Source of the DNA: Candidatus Cloacimonadota bacterium
GTDB lineage: Bacteria; Cloacimonadota; Cloacimonadia; Cloacimonadales; TCS61
Direction: 5' to 3'
Length of the DNA stretch: 34,313 nt
Assembly (NCBI GenBank): GCA_030595905.1
Contig: JAUVLE010000003.1
Location: 1 to 34,313 of the forward strand
Shown here: positions 1 through 7,219 of the stretch, piece after piece
How positions within the stretch are numbered: position 1 is the stretch's first letter
How the letters are laid out: every line of letters starts with the position of its first letter
Translations under genes and position numbers: made by a program
The notes under the pieces: model-generated
The model's input: the letters and a program-made list of their open reading frames with translations, nothing else
What the model was told of the DNA's origin: nothing
The model's database searches: none

Positions 1-83
1 GAGGTTCGGCAAAATTGAAAGTGTGCCTTTATGTGTCAAGCGCAAATTATCTTTTTTTCAAAAAAAAAACAAAGGTAGTATTC

Positions 84-1019
84 TTATAGAAAAAACCTGC
101 TGTCAATTCTTGAAATTATCCGCTTTTTAAAAACGAATTCAGACCATACTTTCAACGTTTCCAGCGACATCCTTATTTTTGCATTTTTTGTGAAAGAACC
201 GGCATGCGGAGACAATAATACATTTTCTTTTTTTGCAAAATTTTGTGCTTTCCATGGTTCTTGACTAAAGACATCAGATGCAAACCCAAGAATTTTTCCG
301 GATAATAAGCCGGATTCAATAATGCTTTCATCTACAATCCCGCCCCGAGCTGTATTGATCAACCATATAGATTCATGCAATTCCTGTAAAATCGAAACGG
401 AAAAATAATGTTGAGTTTCCTTTGTGAGCGGACAATGAAATGTTACCAGGTTACACCATTCGATTCCTTCTTTATAGGAGATCTTTTCAACGCCTCTCTC
501 CTTCCATTCGGAAACAGAAAGATATGGATCGATTCCTTTAACTTCCGCTCCAAGAAATTGTAAAGCTCCGGCAACCCTGGAGCCAACTCTTCCCACACCC
601 ACGATTAAAACTTTCAGATCAGGAATTTCCCAATTTGCCGGAAAATCCTTGCTCCAGTCTTCTTTCAAAACCATTTCTTTACACTTCTGATGTTGTTTGA
701 TAAGCGCAAAGATGAAAGACAAAGTGTGCTCATAAGCGGAAAAAGCATTAGCTTCGGGAGTATTGCAGACAACGATATTTCTCTTCTCAGCTTCCGGAAT
801 ATCTATATTATCAAAACCACTACCGGCTCGTATTATCATCTTCAGATCGGGAAATTTTCGGAAATATTCTTTATTAAAATTTGTTTTTGTGCGAATTATT
901 ATTATTTCAACTTTATCCTGATTGCCTTCAGTATCTTCCAGAAAATAACTTTCCCAGTTCTTTTCCTTTATTTTCTGCCAAAAAAGTTTCGGCATTGATT
1001 CCATTACATATGTTTTCAA
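84..1019 (-). CDS. D-isomer-specific 2-hydroxyacid dehydrogenase (phosphoglycerate dehydrogenase-like)
   Basis: NAD-dependent 2-hydroxyacid dehydrogenase of the SerA/D-lactate dehydrogenase superfamily, 311 aa, expected in the cytoplasm. Seen: substrate-side motif RAGSGFDNID near residues 64-73, Rossmann glycine motif GVGRVG at 141-146 followed by an acidic residue (D164) suiting NAD, catalytic-type Arg in NTARGG (R225), Glu in QEP (E254) and His in SPHAG (H272). It lacks the C-terminal ACT domain of long SerA proteins, so it is the short type. The start is a TTG codon: a GAGG sits 9 nt upstream, and the next ATG (position 1004) has no ribosome-binding site. The substrate cannot be fixed from sequence; 3-phosphoglycerate is plausible, but glyoxylate- or hydroxypyruvate-type acids are alternatives. 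No serine-pathway neighbours are seen. Confidence 0.88.
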   Translation of the reverse strand: MKTYVMESMPKLFWQKIKEKNWESYFLEDTEGNQDKVEIIIIRTKTNFNKEYFRKFPDLKMIIRAGSGFDNIDIPEAEKRNIVVCNTPEANAFSAYEHTLSFIFALIKQHQKCKEMVLKEDWSKDFPANWEIPDLKVLIVGVGRVGSRVAGALQFLGAEVKGIDPYLSVSEWKERGVEKISYKEGIEWCNLVTFHCPLTKETQHYFSVSILQELHESIWLINTARGGIVDESIIESGLLSGKILGFASDVFSQEPWKAQNFAKKENVLLSPHAGSFTKNAKIRMSLETLKVWSEFVFKKRIISRIDSRFFL

Positions 1020-1214
1020 AATTAATTACCTCATTTAATCTAAAGGAATTTTTTATGACTATTGTACTTTGCTCTGATTAATTTTTTTTTAATAAGATTC
1101 TTCTTCATTATTATAATACTATCCATATACTGCATAAAATCAAAAAAAAATAACTACTTAGTTAATCAAGGAAAAAATGTTTGACAGATTATATATTCCA
1201 ATAATTTATCTCTA

Positions 1215-1373
1215 ATGGAATTAGGTATTATGATTTTTTTAATAAAAATAGTAACTGAATTTAACTATCGAAAAATGAGGAATAGTGCTGCACATCTTGA
1301 TATGCAACACACTAAAGAACAAGCAGAAAATGCAGTTGCTTTTGTAAAAAGTTTAATTCAAAGGAACAGCTAA
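1215..1373 (+). pseudogene. Short ORF, probable remnant of a truncated cassette gene
   Basis: An open frame of 52 codons (ATG at 1215, alternative ATG at 1275) runs into the attC-like site and stops at 1371-1373 inside its left core box. The first ~20 residues look like translated AT-rich spacer. The last ~30 (from MRNSAAHLDMQHTKEQAENA) look like genuine protein, with a His-containing turn and then an amphipathic helix. That would suit the extreme C-terminus of an alpha/beta-hydrolase-like fold, but this is only an impression. No ribosome-binding site is evident. I read it as the 3' end of a gene whose 5' part is lost; a real small gene is possible. Confidence 0.4.
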
Positions 1374-1447
1374 AAAGGCGCTGAAGCCGACCATTTCCCG
1401 CGCCGCTTCGCTCTGCGGAAAATGGCGATTTAGCTTCATCGTTGGCT
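1368..1447 (+). other. attC-like integron recombination site
   Basis: Imperfect ~80-bp palindrome with integron attC architecture. The left outer box AGCTAAA (1368-1374) mirrors the right box GTTGGCT (1441-1447) at 5 of 7 positions; the right box fits GTTRRRY with one mismatch. Inner boxes TGAAGC (1382-1387) and GCTTCA (1433-1438) pair perfectly. The centre forms a GC-rich stem, CCATTTCCCGC (1391-1401) with GCGGAAAATGG (1415-1425), with one mismatch. The site is much richer in GC than its surroundings. A gene begins 11 nt after the right box, as in gene cassettes. No integrase gene lies in the window. Confidence 0.72.
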
Positions 1448-1458
1448 GAGAAGATAAA

Positions 1459-1896
1459 ATGAGAAAATATCAACTACCGGGTTTGTTGGCTAAATTTGTA
1501 AATCAAAAAGTATATGAGCAGTGGCTACATCGAAAAGCTGTTGCTCATGTTCGTCGGGACAGAAATCGTGGGAACAAGACAGCAACATACGAGAAATACA
1601 AAATCGCTATTCATAAAGCAGTATGTGATTCAGATGGCAAGGACGCCTATACAAACGAAGAACTGAATTGGTTGCTGCTCAGTAAGTACGACAACGAAAA
1701 ATCCAAAAAAGGCGGAAGAAATTACAAAAAGCAATTTGCATTGTTGCCTTCTGTTGACCATGTTGGGAATGGCACAGGTCCAGCAGACTTCAAAATTTGC
1801 GCGTGGCGCACAAATGGCGCAAAGAACGATTTATCATACGAGGAATTTTTGGATTTATGTGAAAAAGTTGTTGTATCAGCTAATCGCTGCGGCTGA
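1459..1896 (+). CDS. HNH-endonuclease-like protein, probable integron gene-cassette product
   Basis: 145-aa soluble basic protein. The C-terminal third carries the layout of an HNH/endonuclease VII-type fold: an Asp-His pair (D100-H101 in LPSVDHVG), then WRTNGAKNDL with N119 and N123, then a helix rich in Glu, Leu and Cys. In HNH enzymes the DH pair and later Asn/His residues bind the metal and the scissile phosphate. That this protein cuts nucleic acid is inference. The N-terminal half is helical and strongly basic (RRDRNRGNK at 32-40). The ATG lies 11 nt after the attC-like site, the stop codon lies inside a second degenerate half-site, and no other gene shares its transcript. Composition is visibly less AT-rich than the flanking genes, consistent with acquisition as a mobile cassette. 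Confidence 0.72.
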   Translation: MRKYQLPGLLAKFVNQKVYEQWLHRKAVAHVRRDRNRGNKTATYEKYKIAIHKAVCDSDGKDAYTNEELNWLLLSKYDNEKSKKGGRNYKKQFALLPSVDHVGNGTGPADFKICAWRTNGAKNDLSYEEFLDLCEKVVVSANRCG

Positions 1897-1911
1897 AGAG
1901 CGACGTTCTAA
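1878..1911 (+). repeat. Degenerate attC half-site at the cassette 3' end
   Basis: The HNH gene ends inside a sequence resembling the edges of an attC site without its central stem. AGCTAAT (1878-1884) resembles the left box AGCTAAA of the intact site, CTGAAG (1893-1898) resembles its inner box, and GTTCTAA (1905-1911) occupies the right-box position. The segment 1889-1911 fits the classic right-hand attC consensus at about 16 of 23 positions by eye. At 34 bp it is too short to fold as a working attC, so it is probably an internally deleted remnant that fixes the cassette in place. Confidence 0.4.
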
Positions 1912-1949
1912 AGAATAATCATATCTATTTAATTCCATTACCAGTGTTT

Positions 1950-2492
1950 TCATTTAATAAAATTCATCTGCAAATATTCATTTTTATATTTCACATAATT
2001 TTTTGAAGAGGTATATATATTTTCAACCTCTTTATCGGAAAGTTTTCTCACCACTTTTGCAGGAGTTCCCATGATCAGGCTTCGGGAAGGAAACTTCTTA
2101 TTCTGGGTAACCACTACTCCTGCTGCAACAATTGATTCATTCCCGATCTCCGATCCATCAAGCAAAGTTGCACTCATTCCGATCAGGCAGGCATTCCCGA
2201 TCCGACATCCGTGAAGCATAACTTTATGACCAATCGTTACATCACTTCCAATAATGGCAGGAAAACCTCCTTCGATATCATCATTTTCGGAATGCGTAAC
2301 ATGGATCACGCTGAGGTCTTGAATGTTCGTGCGGTTACCTATTTTGATATAGTGAACATCTCCCCTGAGCACAACGCCAAACCAGACGGAGCAATCATTA
2401 CCAATTTCACAGCGGCCGATAACATCTGCCGTAGGTGCTATCCATGTGTTCTTTCCAATTTTGGGAACATGATCTTTGAAATTCGAAATCAT
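1950..2492 (-). CDS. Gamma-carbonic anhydrase-like hexapeptide-repeat protein (YrdA/PaaY type)
   Basis: 180-aa left-handed beta-helix protein built of hexapeptide repeats (e.g. IGNDCSV, IGSDVTIGHK, IGNACLIG), ending in a helix after the GTPAKVVRKL motif usual for this family. Family hallmarks seen: R43-G-D45, Q58 in NIQD, and candidate zinc-binding histidines H67 (VIHVTH), H89 and H94 (IGHKVMLHG). Members form trimers with metal at subunit interfaces; some hydrate CO2, while others are acyl-CoA thioesterase-like or uncharacterised, so carbonic anhydrase activity is only an inference. It is the last gene of a minus-strand operon, starting 4 nt after the RNase HIII stop with an AGGA box 8 nt before the ATG. 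Length is typical. Confidence 0.88.
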   Translation of the reverse strand: MISNFKDHVPKIGKNTWIAPTADVIGRCEIGNDCSVWFGVVLRGDVHYIKIGNRTNIQDLSVIHVTHSENDDIEGGFPAIIGSDVTIGHKVMLHGCRIGNACLIGMSATLLDGSEIGNESIVAAGVVVTQNKKFPSRSLIMGTPAKVVRKLSDKEVENIYTSSKNYVKYKNEYLQMNFIK

Positions 2493-2496
2493 GATA

Positions 2497-3405
2497 TTAT
2501 CCTTTTATTTTATCAAATGTTTTAAAGTGTATTTTGGCAACTTCTCTCAATTTCTCTTTTCCGAATTTGGTTGCAAAATCATTCGCTGTTTTCACAACCT
2601 TATCCGAAGCACCTTTTGGGAATTTCATTCCATATTTTTCCGACATTTCATCCATTCTTTTCAGGAAGATATAACGCGCAATAATAGAAGCCGAAGCAAC
2701 CGCCGGATCTTCTTCTGCCTTTATCTTATTCTGTAATTCTATGTTCTTCAAATCTTTCAAAGAAGAAAGCAAAACCCTGTCACCTGCAAATTTGTCCACA
2801 ACAGCTCCTTCAAATTTATGTTTCTTTTTCAGGTTCAGAATTATCCTGCCATGCATCCAGGCAAGCAGTTCATTCAGCTTCTTATTCTGCTGACGAAATT
2901 TTGCGTAAAGTTCATTATACTTGGAAGGGAACAGACACAAGACCTCGATATTATCAAAGAAACAGGCATACAATCTTTTCGCCATTTTCCTGATCTCCGC
3001 ATCATTAAGAAGTTTGGAATCTTTCACACCGATCTTCTTCAATTCCGGAAGCATTCCTTCATTTGCAATAAACCCGCAGACAACAAGCGGTCCGAAGAAA
3101 TCTCCTTTCCCCGATTCATCGGTTCCAGCCCAGATCTTCCATTTGTGAAAAGAAGATGCAGTTTCAATTTCCATTTTAAGAAGCTTTCGCATCAACGGGC
3201 GAAGTTTATTGTTCGGAGAACCACCGATAACTGTGGAAATACCCTTCTTCTTAGAAAAATAGATATTAACGGAAATTTTCTGATCTTGCCTGCAAAACTT
3301 CAGTTGAACACCAAAATTGATCTCACGTTCATCTTCGAGGATCAATCCTGCATTTTCGGCTTTTCCTAAAAATTCCGTAACAAAATCAACTAATTCTTTT
3401 CCCAT
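2497..3405 (-). CDS. rnhC: Ribonuclease HIII
   Basis: 302 aa, the usual length for RNase HIII, which cleaves the RNA strand of RNA-DNA hybrids during replication and repair. The N-terminal ~85 residues match the TBP-like substrate-binding extension that separates HIII from HII. The catalytic domain opens with GTDESGKGDFFGPLVV (D96, E97 and the GKG loop diagnostic of HIII). Further conserved acids lie in VKDSKLL and VVDKFAGD, and a late segment EEDPAVASASIIAR is typical of the HII/HIII superfamily. The ATG has a GAGG box about 6 nt upstream and lies inside the 3' end of the LiaF-like gene (16-nt overlap), indicating coupled translation within the operon. Confidence 0.95.
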   Translation of the reverse strand: MGKELVDFVTEFLGKAENAGLILEDEREINFGVQLKFCRQDQKISVNIYFSKKKGISTVIGGSPNNKLRPLMRKLLKMEIETASSFHKWKIWAGTDESGKGDFFGPLVVCGFIANEGMLPELKKIGVKDSKLLNDAEIRKMAKRLYACFFDNIEVLCLFPSKYNELYAKFRQQNKKLNELLAWMHGRIILNLKKKHKFEGAVVDKFAGDRVLLSSLKDLKNIELQNKIKAEEDPAVASASIIARYIFLKRMDEMSEKYGMKFPKGASDKVVKTANDFATKFGKEKLREVAKIHFKTFDKIKG

Positions 3406-3935
3406 TTATCCTCAATTACTGCATTTCCGAAAACCACATCGATGTTCAATTTCAGATGGTTTTCACCTTCCACATAACTTTTGGTCTTGTATGTGCGATC
3501 ACCAAAGAAACTAACGTTTCCCTTTGGCAGTTTGCTTTCTGCAAAGACAGTGCTGACCTTTATCAATGTGGGAATTTCCGGGTTGATGAGAATATATCCC
3601 GAACCAAAAATAATATTCACTTCCATAACTGCTCCGCTTTCGGAAATATCAATATCCGTCAGGTCGATCGTGCTTTTCCCAAAAATGATATTATACTCAT
3701 TTCCAGCTTCCTTCGATTCGATCTTTGATTCACTGAAAATAACAGTATTTCCACTCGAACCCAGGAAAGATCCACCGAAAAGTAATTTTAAGCCCCAATA
3801 AATTATGAGCAGAGCAAATACCATCCTGAACAGGGGAATATCTATTTTGAATACTGCTTTTAAGATGATCGTTAATCCAAGCAGAACTAACAGAATGCCC
3901 CAGAATAATCCTCCAAATAAAAAATGCATCTTCAC
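3390..3935 (-). CDS. LiaF-like membrane protein (cell-wall-active antibiotic response family)
   Basis: 181 aa. Two hydrophobic segments (about residues 6-28 and 36-54) form a short hairpin, followed by a beta-rich domain with repeating valine/isoleucine strands and FGS/FGD turns (NIIFGKSTIDL, NIIFGSGYILI, VVFGNAVIED). That resembles the toast-rack/LiaF C-terminal domain. In Firmicutes LiaF restrains an envelope-stress kinase; no such two-component system is visible here, so the role is open. The start is GTG at 3935, chosen because GGAGG lies 4 nt before it, and it overlaps the upstream stop as GTGA, so translation is coupled to the phosphatase fusion. Confidence 0.72.
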   Translation of the reverse strand: MKMHFLFGGLFWGILLVLLGLTIILKAVFKIDIPLFRMVFALLIIYWGLKLLFGGSFLGSSGNTVIFSESKIESKEAGNEYNIIFGKSTIDLTDIDISESGAVMEVNIIFGSGYILINPEIPTLIKVSTVFAESKLPKGNVSFFGDRTYKTKSYVEGENHLKLNIDVVFGNAVIEDKWEKN

Positions 3936-4981
3936 CGTTCCTCCTTCTTTATTTTTTCGAATATTATATCTATCCTTTCTTTGATCTTCTCGAATGTTTC
4001 GCGATAATAAAATATCTCCATTCCATAAGGATCATCGATGTCAGATTTGAATCCGGCATATTCCGACAGCGTAAAGACTTTGTTCTCTGCATTTGGAAAA
4101 TAATCCAGAAGATGCCATTTATGCTGCTTTGTCATCGTTAGAATCAGCCAGCTATCGGAGATCAATTCTTTATTTATCTGTGTGGATAAATGACAGGAAG
4201 CATCTATCCCGATCTCTTTGAGAACTTCCCTGGAATTCTCCGATATTTCAAAACCGCTGTCAAAGAAGCCGGCAGATCTAACAGAAAAAGCAAGATCGTT
4301 CTTTTTAATTGATCCTTTCAGATAATATTCCGCCATTGGACTTCGGCAGATATTTGCCGTGCAAACGAAAAGAATCTGTGGTTTTTGGAATGAACTTGCA
4401 ATTTTTTCAAATGGTATATTTCCATCCCGAATGCAGGAAATGTTTTTTCCGGAAGCATCGATAAGAGTCGAAGGTTTTGAACTTTGAGCTGTAATGTTAT
4501 CCGGCAGTATTCCAAAATCGAACCAATCGCTTTTTCTTGTTAAAATACTTTCTAAATGTGTTTGTGGAGTTTCTCCCTCAATATTGATACTGGTACTTAT
4601 TATCGGTGTATCGATTTTCTTCAGGAACTTTCGGATGACCGGACAGGATGGAATCCTGAATGCAGCTTTTCCGTTATGAGAAACCAACCTGAATTTATCC
4701 TGCGGGTCTTTCAGGATCATCGATACTTCTCCGGGCCAGTATTGCTGGAATAATCTTTTTATTTGTGGGGAATATTCGATGTTGAACTTATCTAACCATT
4801 CTATTTCCGGGATAAGGATAATGAAACCTTTTCCGGAAATCCTTTTTTTGAGAGAATTAATTTTTTTTATTGCAGATTCGCTGAAAGCATCGCAGCCAAT
4901 ACCGAACATATTGCCTGTGTGATGCATGAAAACTGCATCTTCAAAATATTTTACTCTTGATACTTTATCGTAAATCTTCAT
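3932..4981 (-). CDS. Fusion of TsaC/YrdC-like domain with low-molecular-weight protein phosphatase
   Basis: 349-aa two-domain protein. Residues ~1-195 resemble YrdC/TsaC, which makes threonylcarbamoyl-AMP for the t6A37 modification of tRNA: FGIGCDAF at 26-33, LKKRISGKGFIILIPE at 44-59, YWPGEVSMIL at 81-90, ISTSINIEGE at 128-137. The usual N-terminal PTDT is altered to HHTGN. Residues ~202-349 are a low-molecular-weight phosphatase: loop C207-TANIC-R213-S, SVRSAGFF, LTMTKQHK, and the general-acid motif D317-PYG. Layout and the QHK/DPYG region resemble B. subtilis YwlE, an arginine phosphatase whose gene sits near the YrdC-family gene ywlC, but the loop has Ile (I211) where YwlE has Thr. First gene of its operon, with no strong ribosome-binding site. 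Confidence 0.86.
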   Translation of the reverse strand: MKIYDKVSRVKYFEDAVFMHHTGNMFGIGCDAFSESAIKKINSLKKRISGKGFIILIPEIEWLDKFNIEYSPQIKRLFQQYWPGEVSMILKDPQDKFRLVSHNGKAAFRIPSCPVIRKFLKKIDTPIISTSINIEGETPQTHLESILTRKSDWFDFGILPDNITAQSSKPSTLIDASGKNISCIRDGNIPFEKIASSFQKPQILFVCTANICRSPMAEYYLKGSIKKNDLAFSVRSAGFFDSGFEISENSREVLKEIGIDASCHLSTQINKELISDSWLILTMTKQHKWHLLDYFPNAENKVFTLSEYAGFKSDIDDPYGMEIFYYRETFEKIKERIDIIFEKIKKEER

Positions 4982-5219
4982 TCTAAATCAACTCTAATTT
5001 TCATTTCCATTATTACATTGATATTACTCTACAAAAGAAAAAAACATTGGTTTCTTTGCAAGATTTTTTAAATTTGACAGATATAACTTCTTCTCTATTT
5101 TTTCCGATGCTCTACAAAATGCAGTTAAGATAAATTGATATACTCCGTTGTGAAGTAGAGCCACAAAGGATATGTTTGTATTAAGGTAAAAGAAATAATA
5201 ATGAAGGAGTTAATAAAAA

Positions 5220-5897
5220 ATGCTCTTAATATTGAATAGGATCGTCGATACTGAAAAAAAGAAAAAATATGATCTTATTTTCTCAGAAATATTTAATGAT
5301 CTAAAATGTAATTCTGAAATAATTTACCCTGAAGATGAAATATCCGATTCCAAATTTTCAAGGTTCAGTCATCTTTTAATAACCGGATCAGAACTTTTTG
5401 CATCACAGGAAAACAAAGATGATGGGAAAATATTTAGGGTTATCCGTCATTTTCTGGATAATAATAAATCTATTCTGGGAATCTGTTATGGTCATCAAAT
5501 GCTGGCAAAGACCATTCTGGGGAATACAGGCTGCCGGAAAGCAGCAAAACCCGAGTTCGGCTGGAAAAAAGTTCAACTTGCATCTAATTCTCTTTTTGAA
5601 GGAATAAAAAATCCGGTTTTTTATGAATCGCATTACGAGGAAGTTTGCAGCCTGACGGATGATTTCAGGATAATCGCCTATAATAATGATTGTCCTATTC
5701 AGGCATTTCAATATAAAGATCATCCTGTCTGGGGTGTTCAGTTTCACCCGGAAGTCAATTATGAAACGGGGGAATCTGCCTTTCGGCAACGATTGTTAGA
5801 AAAGCATGAGCTTAAAAATTATTTCAGGAATGAGTTGGAAAAACCTCAACAGATCGAACAGAATTTTAAAATTTTCAGGAATTTTGTTAAAGATTAA
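5220..5897 (+). CDS. Class I glutamine amidotransferase-like protein
   Basis: 225 aa, one GATase1 domain. The catalytic triad is visible: Cys89 in ILGICYGHQML and His176/Glu178 in WGVQFHPEV, with the expected order and spacing. Such domains release ammonia from glutamine for a partner synthase, or act on gamma-glutamyl amides. No synthase domain (GuaA, CarB, TrpE) is fused or adjacent, so it belongs with stand-alone members resembling the GuaA amidotransferase half. Residues ~195-225 form a charged extension. The ATG is preceded by AAGGAG at a spacing of about 11 nt. It is monocistronic and convergent with the next gene. Substrate unknown. Confidence 0.85.
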   Translation: MLLILNRIVDTEKKKKYDLIFSEIFNDLKCNSEIIYPEDEISDSKFSRFSHLLITGSELFASQENKDDGKIFRVIRHFLDNNKSILGICYGHQMLAKTILGNTGCRKAAKPEFGWKKVQLASNSLFEGIKNPVFYESHYEEVCSLTDDFRIIAYNNDCPIQAFQYKDHPVWGVQFHPEVNYETGESAFRQRLLEKHELKNYFRNELEKPQQIEQNFKIFRNFVKD

Positions 5898-5918
5898 AGG
5901 GTTCTATAAAAATCTGAG

Positions 5919-5933
5919 ATTGTCATTGCGAGG
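5919..5933 (+). repeat. Fragment of a dispersed intergenic repeat
   Basis: The gap between two convergent genes holds ATTGTCATTGCGAGG, followed by a weak hairpin (CGAG at 5929-5932 with CTCG shortly downstream). TGTCATT starts recur in the 20.2-20.6 kb intergenic block of this window. Repeats opening this way are common as short dispersed elements in AT-rich genomes; the match here is short. Confidence 0.35.
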
Positions 5934-5970
5934 TTTAATTTCTCGTATCAAAGTCGGACAAAGCATTCCA

Positions 5971-7077
5971 TCATTCCAGGTAAAGCAGTGGATTTATGGG
6001 TGCTCCTCTTTTACGAAGTTCAAAGTGAACACATGGATATTCTACCGATCCTGTTTTCCCGGACAGAGCTATCATCTGGTTCTTTAATATTTTTTCTCCC
6101 TTTGAAACAAGCAAAGTGCTGTTGTGAGAATAAAGAGTATGAAACCCGTTCTGATGATCTATAATAATTAGTTTTCCTGCACCATTATACCATTCGGCAA
6201 AAGCTACCACTCCATCTTCAACTGCAACTATCCCCGACCCTTCCTCGGCAGAAATATCAATTCCATTATTGAAAGTGCTTACTTTATATTCTTCACTTTT
6301 ATGCTCTCCATATCCTCGAATTATACTGCCTTTGATGGGCCAGATCAGTTTAGGAGAAGAAAATTTATAGGTGAAATGTTCGGTCATAATATCCGACTGC
6401 AGCTTGGTAATAAGTTCGTCGATTGCAGCAGCTTCTGCTTCCAATTGTTTTTTTCTTTCATTCGCTGCCTGTTGTTCTTTATCAAGTTTTGTAATGCTTC
6501 CTTCCAAAGAACCGATCTGCTTTGAATATTTCCTGCTCTTCTTTTTTGTAAGTATGCGTGACCAGATAAGGTCTTCATATTTCCTGTTCTTCTTTTTCTT
6601 ATCTTTCTCAAGGTCTGTTTTTTGTCCTTTAGCAGTATTGATCATATCTGCCGTTCCCAGGATCAACGATGCAAGCAGGCGACTGTCTATTTTTTTTTCT
6701 GGAAAAATAATGCTTTGATAGTGGATAACGGCAAGTTCATAAAATCCTTTCTGACAGAGTATATTCAAACCTTCAAGTTGTTTACCGGCTTCTTCCAATT
6801 CTTTGATTGTTATATCGAGTTTTTTCCTGGTTTCACTTTCAGATTTTTTTAATCCTTTTATTTTCTTATCGGTTTGTTTTTTCTTTTTTTGTGTACTTTG
6901 CAGGTCTGCTTCTTTCTTTTTTTTCTGTTCTTCTTTTTCCTTTATCAATTGTTGTTCTTTAGTGATCTTTTCGTTCAATTTATCCAACTGCTTTTTCTTC
7001 TCATCCAGACTCTGAGAAAAAGCCTGATAAGAAATTGAAAGCATTAAGAATATTACTATTATCTTTTTCATTTTCAT
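5971..7077 (-). CDS. EnvC-like murein hydrolase activator (coiled coil plus degenerate M23/LytM domain)
   Basis: 368 aa. Signal peptide at 1-21 (KKIIVIFLMLSISYQAFS), then Lys/Glu/Gln-rich coiled coils at ~24-105 and ~150-232, then an M23/LytM beta domain at ~240-368. The M23 fold is clear (NNGIDIS at 270-276, LIIIDHQNGFHTLYSH at 303-318, VHFELRKRG at 350-358), but the first zinc-binding His of HxGxD is Asn270, and the first His of the HxH pair is Cys349; D274, H318 and H351 remain. This is how EnvC-type proteins look: they lack peptidase activity and activate division amidases in the periplasm. That role is inferred from architecture. The ribosome-binding site is weak. It stands alone in its transcript as far as can be seen. 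Confidence 0.85.
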   Translation of the reverse strand: MKMKKIIVIFLMLSISYQAFSQSLDEKKKQLDKLNEKITKEQQLIKEKEEQKKKKEADLQSTQKKKKQTDKKIKGLKKSESETRKKLDITIKELEEAGKQLEGLNILCQKGFYELAVIHYQSIIFPEKKIDSRLLASLILGTADMINTAKGQKTDLEKDKKKKNRKYEDLIWSRILTKKKSRKYSKQIGSLEGSITKLDKEQQAANERKKQLEAEAAAIDELITKLQSDIMTEHFTYKFSSPKLIWPIKGSIIRGYGEHKSEEYKVSTFNNGIDISAEEGSGIVAVEDGVVAFAEWYNGAGKLIIIDHQNGFHTLYSHNSTLLVSKGEKILKNQMIALSGKTGSVEYPCVHFELRKRGAPINPLLYLE

Positions 7078-7135
7078 TCAACCCGCTCAAGAGGGAGATT
7101 CTATAAGATCGTTAATTATGTCAAGTTGTTCGGAA

Positions 7136-7168
7136 AGTAAGAAAAAGCCCCGACAATCGTCGAGGCTT
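7136..7168 (-). terminator. Rho-independent terminator of the C10 protease gene
   Basis: On the minus strand AAGCCTCGAC (7168-7159) pairs with GTCGGGGCTT (7154-7145) around a 4-nt loop with one G-T wobble, followed by TTTTTCTTACTT. It lies about 52 nt after the stop codon of the protease gene, in the correct orientation. Confidence 0.8.
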
Positions 7169-7195
7169 AATAATTCAGTTTATTATTATTTCATA

Positions 7196-7213
7196 TCACC
7201 AGAGGACTGGTGA
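7196..7213. repeat. Short perfect hairpin in the protease 3' untranslated region
   Basis: TCACCAG (7196-7202) and CTGGTGA (7207-7213) are perfect inverted arms around AGGA, between the protease stop codon and its terminator. There is no T-run, so it is not itself a terminator. It could stabilise the transcript or be the remnant of a dispersed element; ATCACCAGAGG also appears, reversed, in the repeat at 28.5 kb. Confidence 0.4.
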
Positions 7214-7219
7214 ACCACA

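Noticed and set aside
1181-1209. TTGACA as a cassette promoter (Pc-like) or attI remnant
   Set aside because: No good -10 at the right spacing, and no integrase or attI-like box nearby.
2818-3369. 183-codon plus-strand frame opposite rnhC
   Set aside because: Shadow of RNase HIII; no ribosome-binding site and no family features.
5074-5101. TTGACA...TATTTT promoter for the amidotransferase gene
   Set aside because: 16-bp spacing is acceptable, but the -10 box is poor and lies more than 100 bp from the gene in very AT-rich DNA; chance is likely.
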